A stretch of DNA of 64,000 bases from Nostoc sp. NIES-4103 (GCF_002368335.1 NZ_AP018288.1:6140831-6204830); one strand, 5' to 3'; positions 7,855 through 17,432 are shown, counted from the stretch's first letter. Notes: generated from the letters alone by a model not told the origin. A program made the numbers and translations.

Positions 7855-9168
7855 ATGAGTGCCATGCTAACCGAATTTACCCTCGCCAACTTCAAAAGTT
7901 ACAAGACAAGCCGATTGCCTCTTGGATCGCTGACCGTGCTAATCGGAGCCAATGCTGCTGGTAAAAGTAATGCCCTTGAGGGTTTGCGCTTTCTGTCATG
8001 GTTGGCACAAGGACAAAGACTATCTAGCATTCAATATGCAGTAAATAGTGTAGAGCGCGTTGTACGGGGTCGAGTCAATGATTTGTGCCATCACGGACAA
8101 TCAAGTTTTACCATTGGTTGTCGTTTGGACTTAGCAGACTGGAACCAACTTGATATAACCCTGAATGTGCGTGACGGAGAACTGCACATCAGTAGTGAGC
8201 GCATTTTTGGCTCGACAAGTCAAGTTCCACTATATGACTTAGATCAGGCTTCTCAAGGCGTAGGGACTGACGTTGGTGTTGCATATAACAATTTTACAAA
8301 AGGCAGGAACAAGCCACGAGTAACTTGCAGTGATCAAATGGCTATATTTGTACAATTAGATACCCCTGCCCATTTTGATGCCAAGTATCCAAAATCCCAA
8401 AAAATAATTCCTGAAACTGTCCGCGAATATCAACGAGTTTTAAAGAACATCCTCTTTTTAGATCCTGTTCCCGCGAAAATGCGCGAGTACAGTTTTAAAT
8501 CTGATAAACGATTACAAGAAGATGGCACTAATCTTTCCAGCGTTCTATATCGTCTGTGGGAGAACCAAGCCGAAAATCAACAGGCTATTCTGAATTTCAT
8601 CCAAAGTCTGCCAGAACAGGCTATAGATGGGCTAGATTTCCTTTTCGGCCCACGGGATGAAGTGATGGTTCGATTAGCAGAAACCTTTGGTAATAGCCGT
8701 CGCTATTGTGAGGCAGCCTTATTATCTGACGGCACTTTGCGAGTATTGGCCATAGCTGCTGCTATGTTATCGGCTACCGAAGGTAGCTTAGTGGTTATCG
8801 AGGAAATCGACAACGGCGTTCATCCCAACCGCGCCAAACATCTACTCGCCAGCATTCGGGATATTGCTGAGCGACGTAAATTGCGAGTGCTGCTTTCTAC
8901 CCACAACCCAGCCCTCATGGATGCTTTGCCCGATGCTGCTCTTGGAGATGTAGTGTTTTGTTTCCGTAATCCAGAGGAAGGAGATAGCCGCCTTGTAAGG
9001 CTTGGAGATATGTACGAATTTCCAGGTTTGATATCGCAAGGGCCGCTCGGTCAACTCGTAACTGCTGGGGTAGTTGATCGATTCGTTAAGTCGCCGCACA
9101 CACCAGAAAATAGAAAACAGCAAGCTATGGAATGGCTATCTCGTTTGCAGGAGTATAGCAATGAGTAG
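7855..9168 (+). CDS. AAA family ATPase (SMC/OLD-like, AAA_21 type)
   Basis: 437 residues. Walker A is GANAAGKSN near residue 32; an ABC-type signature-like LLSDGTLRVLAIAAAML lies near 289, followed by Walker B SLVVIEEIDNG near 313 and the switch His in LLSTHNPALMD near 346. This is the layout of the RecF/OLD/RloC-like ATPases common in phage-defence and toxin cassettes. Its stop overlaps the ATG of a PIN-like nuclease gene by 8 nt, so the two are translationally coupled. Upstream is an HsdS remnant in the same frame; the ATG at 7855 or 7864 is the likely start because the preceding codons belong to HsdS. A defence role is inferred. Confidence 0.8.
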   Translation: MSAMLTEFTLANFKSYKTSRLPLGSLTVLIGANAAGKSNALEGLRFLSWLAQGQRLSSIQYAVNSVERVVRGRVNDLCHHGQSSFTIGCRLDLADWNQLDITLNVRDGELHISSERIFGSTSQVPLYDLDQASQGVGTDVGVAYNNFTKGRNKPRVTCSDQMAIFVQLDTPAHFDAKYPKSQKIIPETVREYQRVLKNILFLDPVPAKMREYSFKSDKRLQEDGTNLSSVLYRLWENQAENQQAILNFIQSLPEQAIDGLDFLFGPRDEVMVRLAETFGNSRRYCEAALLSDGTLRVLAIAAAMLSATEGSLVVIEEIDNGVHPNRAKHLLASIRDIAERRKLRVLLSTHNPALMDALPDAALGDVVFCFRNPEEGDSRLVRLGDMYEFPGLISQGPLGQLVTAGVVDRFVKSPHTPENRKQQAMEWLSRLQEYSNE

Positions 9169-9643
9169 TATCTGCCTGATAGATACCAGTGTATTCCTCA
9201 ACTTGCTCAACGTTCCTAACTGCAATCAACAACACGTATCAGTTCTTCAAGATTTTCAAACCTATTTTGAGGCTGATTGTACTTTTCTGTTACCTATGGC
9301 GACAATCATCGAAACAGGTAATCACATTGCCCAGAATGGCGACGGCACAATACGAAGGAAGACAGCCATACGTTTTGTTGAACAAGTCAAAGCTGCATTC
9401 AATGGCCAAGCTCCCTGGAAACCTACGTCATTTCCCGACACAGCAGAGATATTGGAGTGGATTGACCAGTTCCCCGATCTGGCTGGCAGGAATAAAGCTC
9501 CAGATAGACAAGAAGGAACAAGTTTCGGTGATCTCAGCATTATTGAAGAATTTAATAAGTCATGCAAACGCTTCCCTATGAGTGAAGTGTTTATCTGGTC
9601 ACTGGACAGCGATTTACAGAGGTATCACCAAAGGGGAAAATGA
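9161..9643 (+). CDS. PIN-like domain nuclease, partner of AAA ATPase
   Basis: 160 residues starting at the ATG that overlaps the ATPase stop (ATGAGTAG). The acidic residues fit a PIN fold: D8 in CLIDTSVFLNLL, E51 in PMATIIETGNH, D124 in SFGDLSIIEEF and D149/D151 in WSLDSDL. PIN proteins are metal-dependent ribonucleases, frequent as toxins. The reading frame continues in phase past its TGA for another 24 codons to a TAA at 9716-9718, so the present stop may be a truncation. The pair with the ATPase looks like an ATPase-effector cassette. No antitoxin-like gene adjoins it. Confidence 0.7.
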   Translation: MSSICLIDTSVFLNLLNVPNCNQQHVSVLQDFQTYFEADCTFLLPMATIIETGNHIAQNGDGTIRRKTAIRFVEQVKAAFNGQAPWKPTSFPDTAEILEWIDQFPDLAGRNKAPDRQEGTSFGDLSIIEEFNKSCKRFPMSEVFIWSLDSDLQRYHQRGK

Positions 9644-9764
9644 CCCAAATTCTCTCAAATTGCCCGTCGCGCACTTGACCTGGTTGTACTTTCTTGGGGT
9701 TTAAATCCTCATCTATAAGAGTCCGAGTTTCCAGCCTTCAGTTCAATTAATCAAACCTTTGTAT

Positions 9765-12700
9765 CTAAAGCAATTGTCGCTTCATCAACTGTGCAAATAG
9801 CCCTGATTGATTTGCCAGTTGAGAGAAACTACCTTGCTGTACTACCTTGCCACCTTCGAGTACGTAAATCCGATCAGCATTTTGGATGGTACTGAGTCGA
9901 TGAGCGATCGCTACTCTGGTCACCTTCAGCTGTTGTAAACTTTGACTAACAATTGCCTGAGTTCTATTATCTAAAGCACTAGTTGCCTCATCGAAAAGCA
10001 AAATTTGGGGCTTCAACACCAACGCCCTAGCAATCAATAGCCGCTGTCTTTGTCCACCAGAAAGATTACTACCTCCCTCACTGACAACTGTATGCATCCC
10101 CATTGGCATGGCGGCAATATCATCAGCTAAACCCGCCATCTTGGCTGCTTGCCAAGCTTCGTCCATCGTCAAGGATGCACCGCTGGCAATATTCTCAAAA
10201 ATCGAAGCTGACATCAACCGACTATTTTGTAGTACCACACCCAATTGACGACGCACAGCATGAACATCTAACGTTGCTAAGTCTTGCCCGTCATAATAAA
10301 TTCTCCCGGATTTGGGTGATTCAAACCCCAAAAGTAACCTTAATAAAGTGGATTTCCCACTACCAGAAGGCCCGACAATGGCAATAAATTCTCCTGGTAG
10401 AGCATGAATACTGACATCATCTAGCGTTAAGGGGCCATCATCGCGGTAGCGAAAACTTAAGTGATCTATAAGTAATTTCCCTGTTAGCTTACCTGGATCT
10501 ACTTGAGCAGAATTGACTTCTAGTTCAGCTTGCAAAATTGGTTGGGCCCGTTGCCATAAGGGTAAAACTTGTAAAACTTCCACAACTGTACTGCTCAAAC
10601 TGGTTGCCCCATTAATGAAAGTGCCAAAAGCAACGTTGAACGCTAAAAAAGTACCAGTGGAGAAACCAGTTCCTCCCAGAGTTTGAGCCTGTGCAATTAA
10701 GCTAGTAGCAAACCAGAACAACGCAGCAGTTGTTAACACAGGTAACACCTGATTGATGACTGCAAGACTGTCTTCAATGCCTTGGGTACTCAGCATCAGT
10801 TTCAATTGATGGGTGTACTGTTTACCCCAGTAGGCAAAGGCGCGGGCTTCAGCTTTGGCAATTCGCAGTTTACTAACTCCATTAATCAACTGCACCATCA
10901 CACCAAAAATTTGTCCTTCTCGTTCTAGTAAAGGGCGAACTTTACGGACAATCAAAATGCCAGAGATGACGGTGACAGCAATATTTAGCAACGCCACCAG
11001 ACAAGCAACCAAAGCTAAGGAAACACTGTAGGAGAACAATAATCCCAGATTGAGTAGGGAGAACAAACTCGAGAAGATTGTTTTTAAGACGGTATTCCCA
11101 AGTTTCTGGCGTATTTGGCTAATAGCTGTAACTCTAGAATTCAAGTCACCAACTGAGAAAGAGCGAAAAAAGCCCGCCTGCAAATTCAACAATCGATCCC
11201 AAATGGCTGCTTGGGTGGAGGAATCTGCAAAAGTTTCCAGCCTGATGGTAGCTAGTCCTTGTGCTAGTTGAAACAGCATTGCCCCAAAGGCAGCAGCTAC
11301 TAAACCAAAGGCAATTTGACTGAGTAACCCCCGATTAGCATCTGGGATAGCTTTGTCGATCAGGATGGCTGTGGCTTGGGGTGTCAGCATTCCTAACAAA
11401 GTGATGGTAATTCCAGTCAACAAAATTACAATCAGTTCTTTGTAATGTCCTTGGACTGCAAACTTGAGTAAATCTAATGTTTTGAGTTGTTTATCGGGTA
11501 AAGGGCGATAAAATACATAGGCGGTAGTCGCCAAAGCTGCTGCAATGCGGGCATCTACAGGAATGCGAATCTGTTTTTGGGGAGCGTAAAGTTCGTAGCG
11601 AGTATCAGATATTGGTAACAGTGCCACAGGTAGCTTACCCTCAAGGGTGTACGCCAACATCGGGCCGCCATCCTTTTGCCACCAGTTATTTCGCAACTGA
11701 ATGCGCCGCACCCGGATACGCGAAGCACGAGCGATCGCTTCAACAGGATCTCTGACTCGCTTGGTATCTTCTGATGCACTCGGCGGACGAATCTCAACTC
11801 CCAACGCTTTACCCACAGCACCCGCAGCCATGAGTAAAGTTTCATCAGGATGACCAGAATAAAGACTTGTACTGAATCCTGAGCTACTGTTTAGCTTTGG
11901 TTTTGGCAACACCGAAGCCAATTCTGTTAAAGTCTCTTGCATCACCTGACGTTCAAGACGTTCCCTTGCCTGAAATCTCAGTAATTCTGCATTTATCTCT
12001 TGACGTTGCAGCAAATCTATGCAGTTGAGGAAATAAGTTTGTAGTTGAGACAAACCATTCAACAGCAAATCTATATTTTCGATTTCTGACGTGTTAGCAA
12101 TTTTCACCTCCACTGTGTCATCTGCCTGAAACCACATATTTGCAGCCAAAGGCAGCATCCCACAAGCAGAAGTTAACGGCAGTTCGGCAAACCCCATCCA
12201 TTTAGCACGCCCTTGGAAGATTTGCACCCACAATACATCGCCTTGATGCGGCTGGAAAATTTGGTCTTTGGCTAAAGAAAAGTGGCGGATTCCTAAAGGT
12301 AATTTTGCTGTTGTTGGTGTAGTGATGCCAGCAAGTGCTGTACCTAGTTGACAAATCCATCTTTCTATGCATAGTGCGACTTCACTATTAGCAAATAACT
12401 GGCTAAAGTCTGCTTTGGATATTTTGACGAGTTCTGTCTCTTCAAGGGACATTGCTAAAATTTGGTGCTGCTTGCCTTTGAGACTTGGTGCAGTGGCAAA
12501 CATAGCTTGTCCCGACGTGATACTAGATAAGTAGCGGCGACTTGTTTGTGGAACACCATCATTGAGTGCGATCGCAAATAGCCCCAACTGACCAGATTTT
12601 ACTAGCCAAATTGTCTGCGGATCATCAAGCAGTAGCGACTCATTGGACTTCAAACGATAGCATTCTCCTTTAAAATCTAACAGCGATGAAGAGGATACCT

Positions 12701-15047
12701 TTGCTCCCTCATCTCCCCATCTCCCCTGCTCCCCCGCACCCCTGCTCCCCATCTCCCCCGCTTCCTCACTGCGAATTAATTGCAAATACGGCCCCTCAAC
12801 AAGCCGTAATTCTTCATGAGTTCCCCGTTGGACTATCTTGCCGCGATCGAGGACAATAATTTCATCACAATCTCGGATAGTTGAGAGTCGATGGGCGACG
12901 ATGATGCAGCTACAACCGCGCAGGCGCAAATTACGAGTGACAGTTTTTTCTGTTTCGGGGTCTAAGGCACTGGTGGCTTCATCCATAATGACAATGGTAG
13001 GATTATTCACCAAAGCACGGGCAATTTCTAACCGCTGTCGCTGACCACCACTTAAATTGATTGCACCTTCCAAGAGGTCAGCATTATAGCCACCTGGTAG
13101 CGAGAGAATAACATCGTGGAGGGCTGCATCTTGACAAGCTCGGACGAGATGACTTTCAGGTATGGTAGTATCCCAAAGGGTCAAATTCTCTCTGACACTA
13201 CCACCAAACAACAAAATATCTTGTTCTACAGCAGAAATAGAATTGGCTAGTACCTGGCGAGGAATTTCCTCTCTGGGTTTGCCATCGAACCAAATTTCCC
13301 CTTGCCAAGGTTCGTACAGTCCACACAACAGTTTAGCAATGGTAGATTTACCAGAACCACTTCCACCCACTAAAGCAACTCGCTGTCCAGGCTTGAGCGA
13401 GAGATTAAAGTTTTCAATCAGCGCTGGCGCAATGCGGCTATAGCCAAATGTTACGTTGCGTAATTCCACATAGCCCTGGAGTTTGGGTGAGAGGTAGGGG
13501 GATGAGGGGATGGGGGGATAGGGAGATGAGGGGGATGAGGAAGATAAGGGGATTAATTTATAATTCTGTACTCCCCTATCTCCCCTGCTCCCCTGCTCCC
13601 CCGCTCCCCCGCCTTGCTCCAACTGCGGATCAATGGGATTACGTAAAACATCATCGAGACGGTTGAGATTTCCTTCCATCTCTTGTAACTCACTTCCCAG
13701 GTTGACGAGATTAGTTACTGGCTGGAGGAATCTTTGCATCATCCCTTGAAAGGCTACTAACATCCCGATGCTCATAACTCCATCCATAACTCGCAACCCA
13801 CCCACAGCTAAGATGAGCATGGAGGCGATCGCAGACAAGAAGCTTGGTAAAATTCCTAATGTTTGGTTGGTTTGTTCTAATTCTTGGCGTGTGTTGATGG
13901 CTTTGGCATAATAACCCGCCCAGCGAGAAAAGAAATCTGACTCTAAACCAGATGCTTTTAGTGTCTCCATGCTCTGAAGACCAGAAATTGCTACGCCGCT
14001 GACTTTGCCATATTCTTGAATCTGTTTAGTGTTGGCATTTACACGCCGTCCTCTTACCCACTGTAAAGCAGTCAGGTTGATGGCGACAAAAGCGATCGCA
14101 ATTGAGGTTAGTACTACATCATATTGCAGCATCACCATTACATAAAATAATACTGAAACTGCTGCGATCGCTGTGGTAGCTAATTTACCTGAAAGTAGGT
14201 TGGCTATACTATCGTTGAGTTGTACGCGGCTACTGATTTCCCCAGCAAATCGCTGGTCGTAAAAACTGACGGGTAGGCGTAAAATATGCCATAGAAACTT
14301 ACTTTTCATGCCTACAGACAGTTTGATTTTCAACTGACGCAAAAACTGCAACTGTAGCAGTGTCAAAAATCCATTGAGTACGGCGGTGAAAATCATCCCT
14401 AAAATTAGCGGACGCAGCCATTCATCCCGACGTTGAATTAATATATTGTCTACAAATACTTGTGAGAATGCAGGTATGGCTAAACCAGGAATTACCAACA
14501 AAAATCCTGCCAGCACACAGTAAACCAATGCACCAACGGAGCCTCGTAGCCTTGACCATAAAGCCAGGATAGTGCTGGGTTTGCGTCCTCCTGGCTGGAA
14601 GTCTGGCCCAGGTTCTAGAACTAGCACTACACCAGTGTAAGCACCGCTGAATTCTTCATTAGAGACGGTGCGCCGTCCGCTAGCCGGGTCATTGAGATAA
14701 ACTTGCTGTCTGCCAAACCCCTCCACTACCAAGAAATGGTTAAAGTTCCAAAATACAATGAAGGGACATTTAATCTGTGACAGTGCAGCTAAGTTGGTCT
14801 TAAAACTCTTCGCGGTAAGTCCGTAATTTCTGGCAGCTTTGAGGATGTTCAAGGCGCTAACCCCATCACGGGACACGCCGCACGCTTGCCTAAGTTCTGT
14901 CAGTGGGACAATGCGATTGTAGTAACCTAGAATAATTCCCAAAGCAGCAGCACCACATTCTACTATTTCCATTTGCAGTAGTGTGGGAGTACGGCATCGC
15001 TTATCTTTGCGCCCCAATAGACTTTGCAGATTTCGCCACCACATCAT
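9765..15047 (-). CDS. Fused tandem C39-peptidase/ABC exporter, NHLP bacteriocin type
   Basis: 1760 residues containing two complete exporters. Residues 1-140 are a C39 peptidase with Q25, C31, H104 (FNHFLVVEGF) and D120 (LNDPASG). Six membrane segments follow (about 155-450), then a low-complexity linker (476-521) and ATPase 1 (Walker A GGSGSGKST near 562, LSGGQRQRLEIARAL, VIMDEATSALD). A second repeat-encoded linker (about 758-784) joins a cNMP-binding-like domain, a second membrane domain (about 1170-1440) and ATPase 2 (GPSGSGKST near 1559, LSGGQRQRLLIARAL, LLFDEATSALD). In NHLP/NHLM peptide systems these are normally two genes, so this is a fusion. Function: cleave a double-glycine leader and export the peptide. 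The HlyD adaptor and precursor lie upstream. Confidence 0.9.
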   Translation of the reverse strand: MMWWRNLQSLLGRKDKRCRTPTLLQMEIVECGAAALGIILGYYNRIVPLTELRQACGVSRDGVSALNILKAARNYGLTAKSFKTNLAALSQIKCPFIVFWNFNHFLVVEGFGRQQVYLNDPASGRRTVSNEEFSGAYTGVVLVLEPGPDFQPGGRKPSTILALWSRLRGSVGALVYCVLAGFLLVIPGLAIPAFSQVFVDNILIQRRDEWLRPLILGMIFTAVLNGFLTLLQLQFLRQLKIKLSVGMKSKFLWHILRLPVSFYDQRFAGEISSRVQLNDSIANLLSGKLATTAIAAVSVLFYVMVMLQYDVVLTSIAIAFVAINLTALQWVRGRRVNANTKQIQEYGKVSGVAISGLQSMETLKASGLESDFFSRWAGYYAKAINTRQELEQTNQTLGILPSFLSAIASMLILAVGGLRVMDGVMSIGMLVAFQGMMQRFLQPVTNLVNLGSELQEMEGNLNRLDDVLRNPIDPQLEQGGGAGEQGSRGDRGVQNYKLIPLSSSSPSSPYPPIPSSPYLSPKLQGYVELRNVTFGYSRIAPALIENFNLSLKPGQRVALVGGSGSGKSTIAKLLCGLYEPWQGEIWFDGKPREEIPRQVLANSISAVEQDILLFGGSVRENLTLWDTTIPESHLVRACQDAALHDVILSLPGGYNADLLEGAINLSGGQRQRLEIARALVNNPTIVIMDEATSALDPETEKTVTRNLRLRGCSCIIVAHRLSTIRDCDEIIVLDRGKIVQRGTHEELRLVEGPYLQLIRSEEAGEMGSRGAGEQGRWGDEGAKVSSSSLLDFKGECYRLKSNESLLLDDPQTIWLVKSGQLGLFAIALNDGVPQTSRRYLSSITSGQAMFATAPSLKGKQHQILAMSLEETELVKISKADFSQLFANSEVALCIERWICQLGTALAGITTPTTAKLPLGIRHFSLAKDQIFQPHQGDVLWVQIFQGRAKWMGFAELPLTSACGMLPLAANMWFQADDTVEVKIANTSEIENIDLLLNGLSQLQTYFLNCIDLLQRQEINAELLRFQARERLERQVMQETLTELASVLPKPKLNSSSGFSTSLYSGHPDETLLMAAGAVGKALGVEIRPPSASEDTKRVRDPVEAIARASRIRVRRIQLRNNWWQKDGGPMLAYTLEGKLPVALLPISDTRYELYAPQKQIRIPVDARIAAALATTAYVFYRPLPDKQLKTLDLLKFAVQGHYKELIVILLTGITITLLGMLTPQATAILIDKAIPDANRGLLSQIAFGLVAAAFGAMLFQLAQGLATIRLETFADSSTQAAIWDRLLNLQAGFFRSFSVGDLNSRVTAISQIRQKLGNTVLKTIFSSLFSLLNLGLLFSYSVSLALVACLVALLNIAVTVISGILIVRKVRPLLEREGQIFGVMVQLINGVSKLRIAKAEARAFAYWGKQYTHQLKLMLSTQGIEDSLAVINQVLPVLTTAALFWFATSLIAQAQTLGGTGFSTGTFLAFNVAFGTFINGATSLSSTVVEVLQVLPLWQRAQPILQAELEVNSAQVDPGKLTGKLLIDHLSFRYRDDGPLTLDDVSIHALPGEFIAIVGPSGSGKSTLLRLLLGFESPKSGRIYYDGQDLATLDVHAVRRQLGVVLQNSRLMSASIFENIASGASLTMDEAWQAAKMAGLADDIAAMPMGMHTVVSEGGSNLSGGQRQRLLIARALVLKPQILLFDEATSALDNRTQAIVSQSLQQLKVTRVAIAHRLSTIQNADRIYVLEGGKVVQQGSFSQLANQSGLFAQLMKRQLL
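12697..12775. repeat. In-frame pyrimidine-rich repeat at exporter fusion junction
   Basis: CTCCCC(A/C)TCTCCCC-type units on the plus strand encode EEAGEMGSRGAGEQGRWGDE within the fused exporter, exactly between ATPase 1 and the second half. Same class of repeat as the intergenic ones. Confidence 0.8.
13485..13620. repeat. In-frame purine-then-pyrimidine repeat inside exporter gene
   Basis: A purine-rich GGGATGAGGGGAT arm (13485-13552) faces a pyrimidine-rich CTCCCCTGCTCCCC arm (13571-13620), so the segment could fold into a hairpin. It encodes a Gly/Ser/Pro-rich linker (about residues 476-521) between membrane domain 1 and ATPase 1, a place where related exporters have a short connector. Confidence 0.8.
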
Positions 15048-15087
15048 GTTTGTACTCAGCTACGTTGATAAAAATATTTAGAAGTTA

Positions 15088-15350
15088 GGGGGATGAGGGG
15101 GATGAGGGGGATGAGGGGGATGAGGGGGATGAGGGGGATGAGGAAAGCTTATAACTTGAAGCTTTAGCTTCAAAGGCTCAAGCGTCAGTATCAAATACTG
15201 TAAACTGAGGTTCAAAGGCTGAAAATTCATGTTCAAAGGCTCAAGCATCAACCTCAAAGGCTGAAAATTCATGTTCAAAGGTCGGAAGTTAATGTTTAAA
15301 GGCTCAAGTACCAGCCTCAAAAGCTCAAGTTCCACCTTCAAAGGCTCAAA
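15088..15350. repeat. Tandem 9-mer array plus 21-bp repeat array
   Basis: 15088-15143 holds about six copies of GGGGGATGA. 15150-15350 holds about nine degenerate copies of a 21-nt unit containing TTCAAAGGCT, in the gap between the exporter and HlyD genes. On the minus strand the 21-nt unit keeps one frame open (15078-15401) as a 7-residue repeat of the form [FL]xPLxxx. Because any 21-nt repeat keeps a frame open, I call it a repeat rather than a gene. Confidence 0.75.
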
Positions 15351-15410
15351 CTTTCTACTTTTCCACTTCCTCATCTCCCTCATCTCCCTCATCTCCTTCA
15401 CCCCTGAGTA

Positions 15411-16865
15411 TCAGGAAATGCCACTCCACGATCTCAAAAGCGGAATGATAAAGCTGATCGGGGCACGTTCTTCCACAGTAACTTGTACGGTGGTTGTAGT
15501 TCCAGAAGTTACTGCCAACTGTGGCCCTTGAGAAGAAGACCATTTGTAACCGCTGAAGGTGGAAGTATCTGGTTGCAGTCGTGCAGTTACTTGGATTTGT
15601 GGCCCTTGTGACATCAAACCTTCCACGAATTCGGAATTGCCCACTACGCTTAATGCAGCATCTTTAGTCACGGGAAAAGCTGAAACATCTGTAACAGCAC
15701 CAATGATGCCACCAAAACGTTCTCGTTGTACTGTAGTAGGTGTGATTTGTAACTTCATTCCTGGTTGAATTTTTTTACCATCGCCTATGTTAAAAAATAT
15801 GATGCTGACTGGTTTGGCTGATGGCTGTTGTGCAGCGATCGCTCCTATGGGTGTACCCTGGAGAACAACCTGCCCTGGATTTGCGGAGATTTCTAAAACA
15901 CGTCCGGTGTAACTGCTTTTAATTAGGCTGTTGGTTGATAATTCCAGTGACAATTGAGCAATATTCCGCTGGACTTCTTGAATTTCTTTTTTACGGTTGG
16001 TTGCAGTTTCTAGGTCTTGTTGTGCGGTTGTCGCTTCTTTGCTGTCTAGTTGTTTTAACTGCGTTTGCAAATCTCTAATTGAGTTGAGGTTCTCTAGATA
16101 TTGTCGTTGGGCATCCGCTTCTTTGACATCCAATTGCTTTAGCTGTGATTCGGCTTCATTAATTTGTGTCACAGCATTTAAATAGTCTTGCTGTGCCTGT
16201 AAGACTGTATCACCAGAAATTGCTCCCAGCTTCAATAGTTGCTGACGGTTGTCTAATCTCTGTTTGAAAGTGGGCAAAAGTTGCTGGAGTGCTTGCAAAC
16301 GCTGTTTTTGGTTGATGCGATCGCGCCCAATTGAATCTAGTCCTTTTTCTTTTAAAATCGGTGTGAGCTTTTGTACTGCTTGCAGGCTTTGCTGCAAAGT
16401 TTGGCGTTGCTGTTGAATTGCCTGTTTGTCTACGTTCTGCCGCTGTTGTTGCAACGAGTTAGCATCGCGTTCTTGTGCTTGTAGTTGCTCTAATTTAGCG
16501 CGTACTAGTTGTAGCTGTTTGAGGAGTTCGCTTTGATCTAGCGTCGCTAGCACATCGCCTCTTTTCACTGAGTCGCCAACACGCACGTTTATTGTTCGTA
16601 ATCTACCTGCGATCGGTGATTGGAATGAACTAACCGTACTGGGATAGACTATTATTCCTTGACCCGTGACTGTAATGGGGATTCGCCCTAAAATACTCCA
16701 ACTCAGCCCCGCCGCCACCAAGGAACCAACAGCGACTAAAGGTAGCCAATTTTGAGGATTGACTACCTGCATGATTTGATCTAATTCTTCTGGCGAAGAA
16801 GCACGTTCTAAAGCTTCTTTGCGGAACAGCTCACTTTTTTGCCTAACCACCGAACACCATCCCAA
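15411..16865 (-). CDS. HlyD-family membrane fusion protein of NHLP bacteriocin system
   Basis: 484 residues. One N-terminal membrane anchor lies near 50-75 (WLPLVAVGSLVAAGLSWSIL), followed by a biotinyl-lipoyl-like half (GRLRTINVRVGDSVKRGDVL), a long Gln-rich coiled coil (about 125-305), the second lipoyl half (SYTGRVLEISANPGQVVLQG) and a beta-barrel region. This matches the secretion adaptor that accompanies C39 ABC exporters and links the inner-membrane exporter to the outer membrane. It lies upstream of the fused exporter, co-directional, with a repeat array between. The start ATG at 16865 has weak upstream signals but fits the N-terminal layout of the family. Confidence 0.88.
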   Translation of the reverse strand: MGWCSVVRQKSELFRKEALERASSPEELDQIMQVVNPQNWLPLVAVGSLVAAGLSWSILGRIPITVTGQGIIVYPSTVSSFQSPIAGRLRTINVRVGDSVKRGDVLATLDQSELLKQLQLVRAKLEQLQAQERDANSLQQQRQNVDKQAIQQQRQTLQQSLQAVQKLTPILKEKGLDSIGRDRINQKQRLQALQQLLPTFKQRLDNRQQLLKLGAISGDTVLQAQQDYLNAVTQINEAESQLKQLDVKEADAQRQYLENLNSIRDLQTQLKQLDSKEATTAQQDLETATNRKKEIQEVQRNIAQLSLELSTNSLIKSSYTGRVLEISANPGQVVLQGTPIGAIAAQQPSAKPVSIIFFNIGDGKKIQPGMKLQITPTTVQRERFGGIIGAVTDVSAFPVTKDAALSVVGNSEFVEGLMSQGPQIQVTARLQPDTSTFSGYKWSSSQGPQLAVTSGTTTTVQVTVEERAPISFIIPLLRSWSGIS

Positions 16866-17432
16866 TTTGTATGGGAGTAAAATTCTGCTTTGCGAGTTGC
16901 AGCATTAATTATTAACTAAGTAATCAAATGATTTATTTGATTATAACTATAATTTAAGTAAAAGCTTTTTTTATGCGTATATTTTGTGTTTTCCTAATCA
17001 AATTTATCTACGTAAGTAATAACAATATTAATTTCGATATACAAATAAATCTATCTTTGATGAGAGTGATAAATATCAAATGTTTATTTGATATTTTTGG
17101 TCTGTGCTAAAGACATATTAATTGTCAGTCTAGCTATTCATTGTATGAGGAAAAGGGTGTAAGAATATAGGTGCATATCAATCATTTTGGGAACACACTT
17201 TAGCTCTGTTAAAATTTGAAAATCTAATTTTTTCTTACACCCATATTTTCGTGAAAACCAAAACTTCAAAATTTGATAAAACTTCTGTTTTTTTGATGTC
17301 AATGGTATTAGGTTTTGCTGCTATGGCTTTCCAAATTACTATTTATTGTAGTGCTGTTTGAACTTGTATAACGCTACAATTTATTATGGAAAACTTTTAG
17401 CAGCATAACCCGCTCGCTTACTTTGAGCAAGC
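16866..17432. other. Intergenic region between HlyD and precursor genes
   Basis: AT-rich, presumably containing the promoter of the export operon. An inverted repeat GGGTGTAAGAA (17155-17165) with TTCTTACACCC (17232-17242) flanks about 65 nt. A plus-strand 36-codon GTG frame at 17251-17361 would make a small hydrophobic peptide but lacks a ribosome site. Confidence 0.5.
17251..17361 (+). CDS. Possible 36-residue hydrophobic peptide (doubtful)
   Basis: GTG start, basic N-terminus (KTKTSKFDK) then one hydrophobic stretch (VFLMSMVLGFAAMAFQITIY). No clear ribosome site. It sits between the precursor and HlyD genes on the opposite strand. It could be a small membrane peptide or chance. Confidence 0.2.
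   Translation: MKTKTSKFDKTSVFLMSMVLGFAAMAFQITIYCSAV

Noticed and set aside
15078..15401. 107-codon minus-strand frame with HPP and heptapeptide repeats
   Set aside because: Entirely explained by the 9-mer and 21-nt tandem arrays; kept only as a repeat and a low-interest finding.
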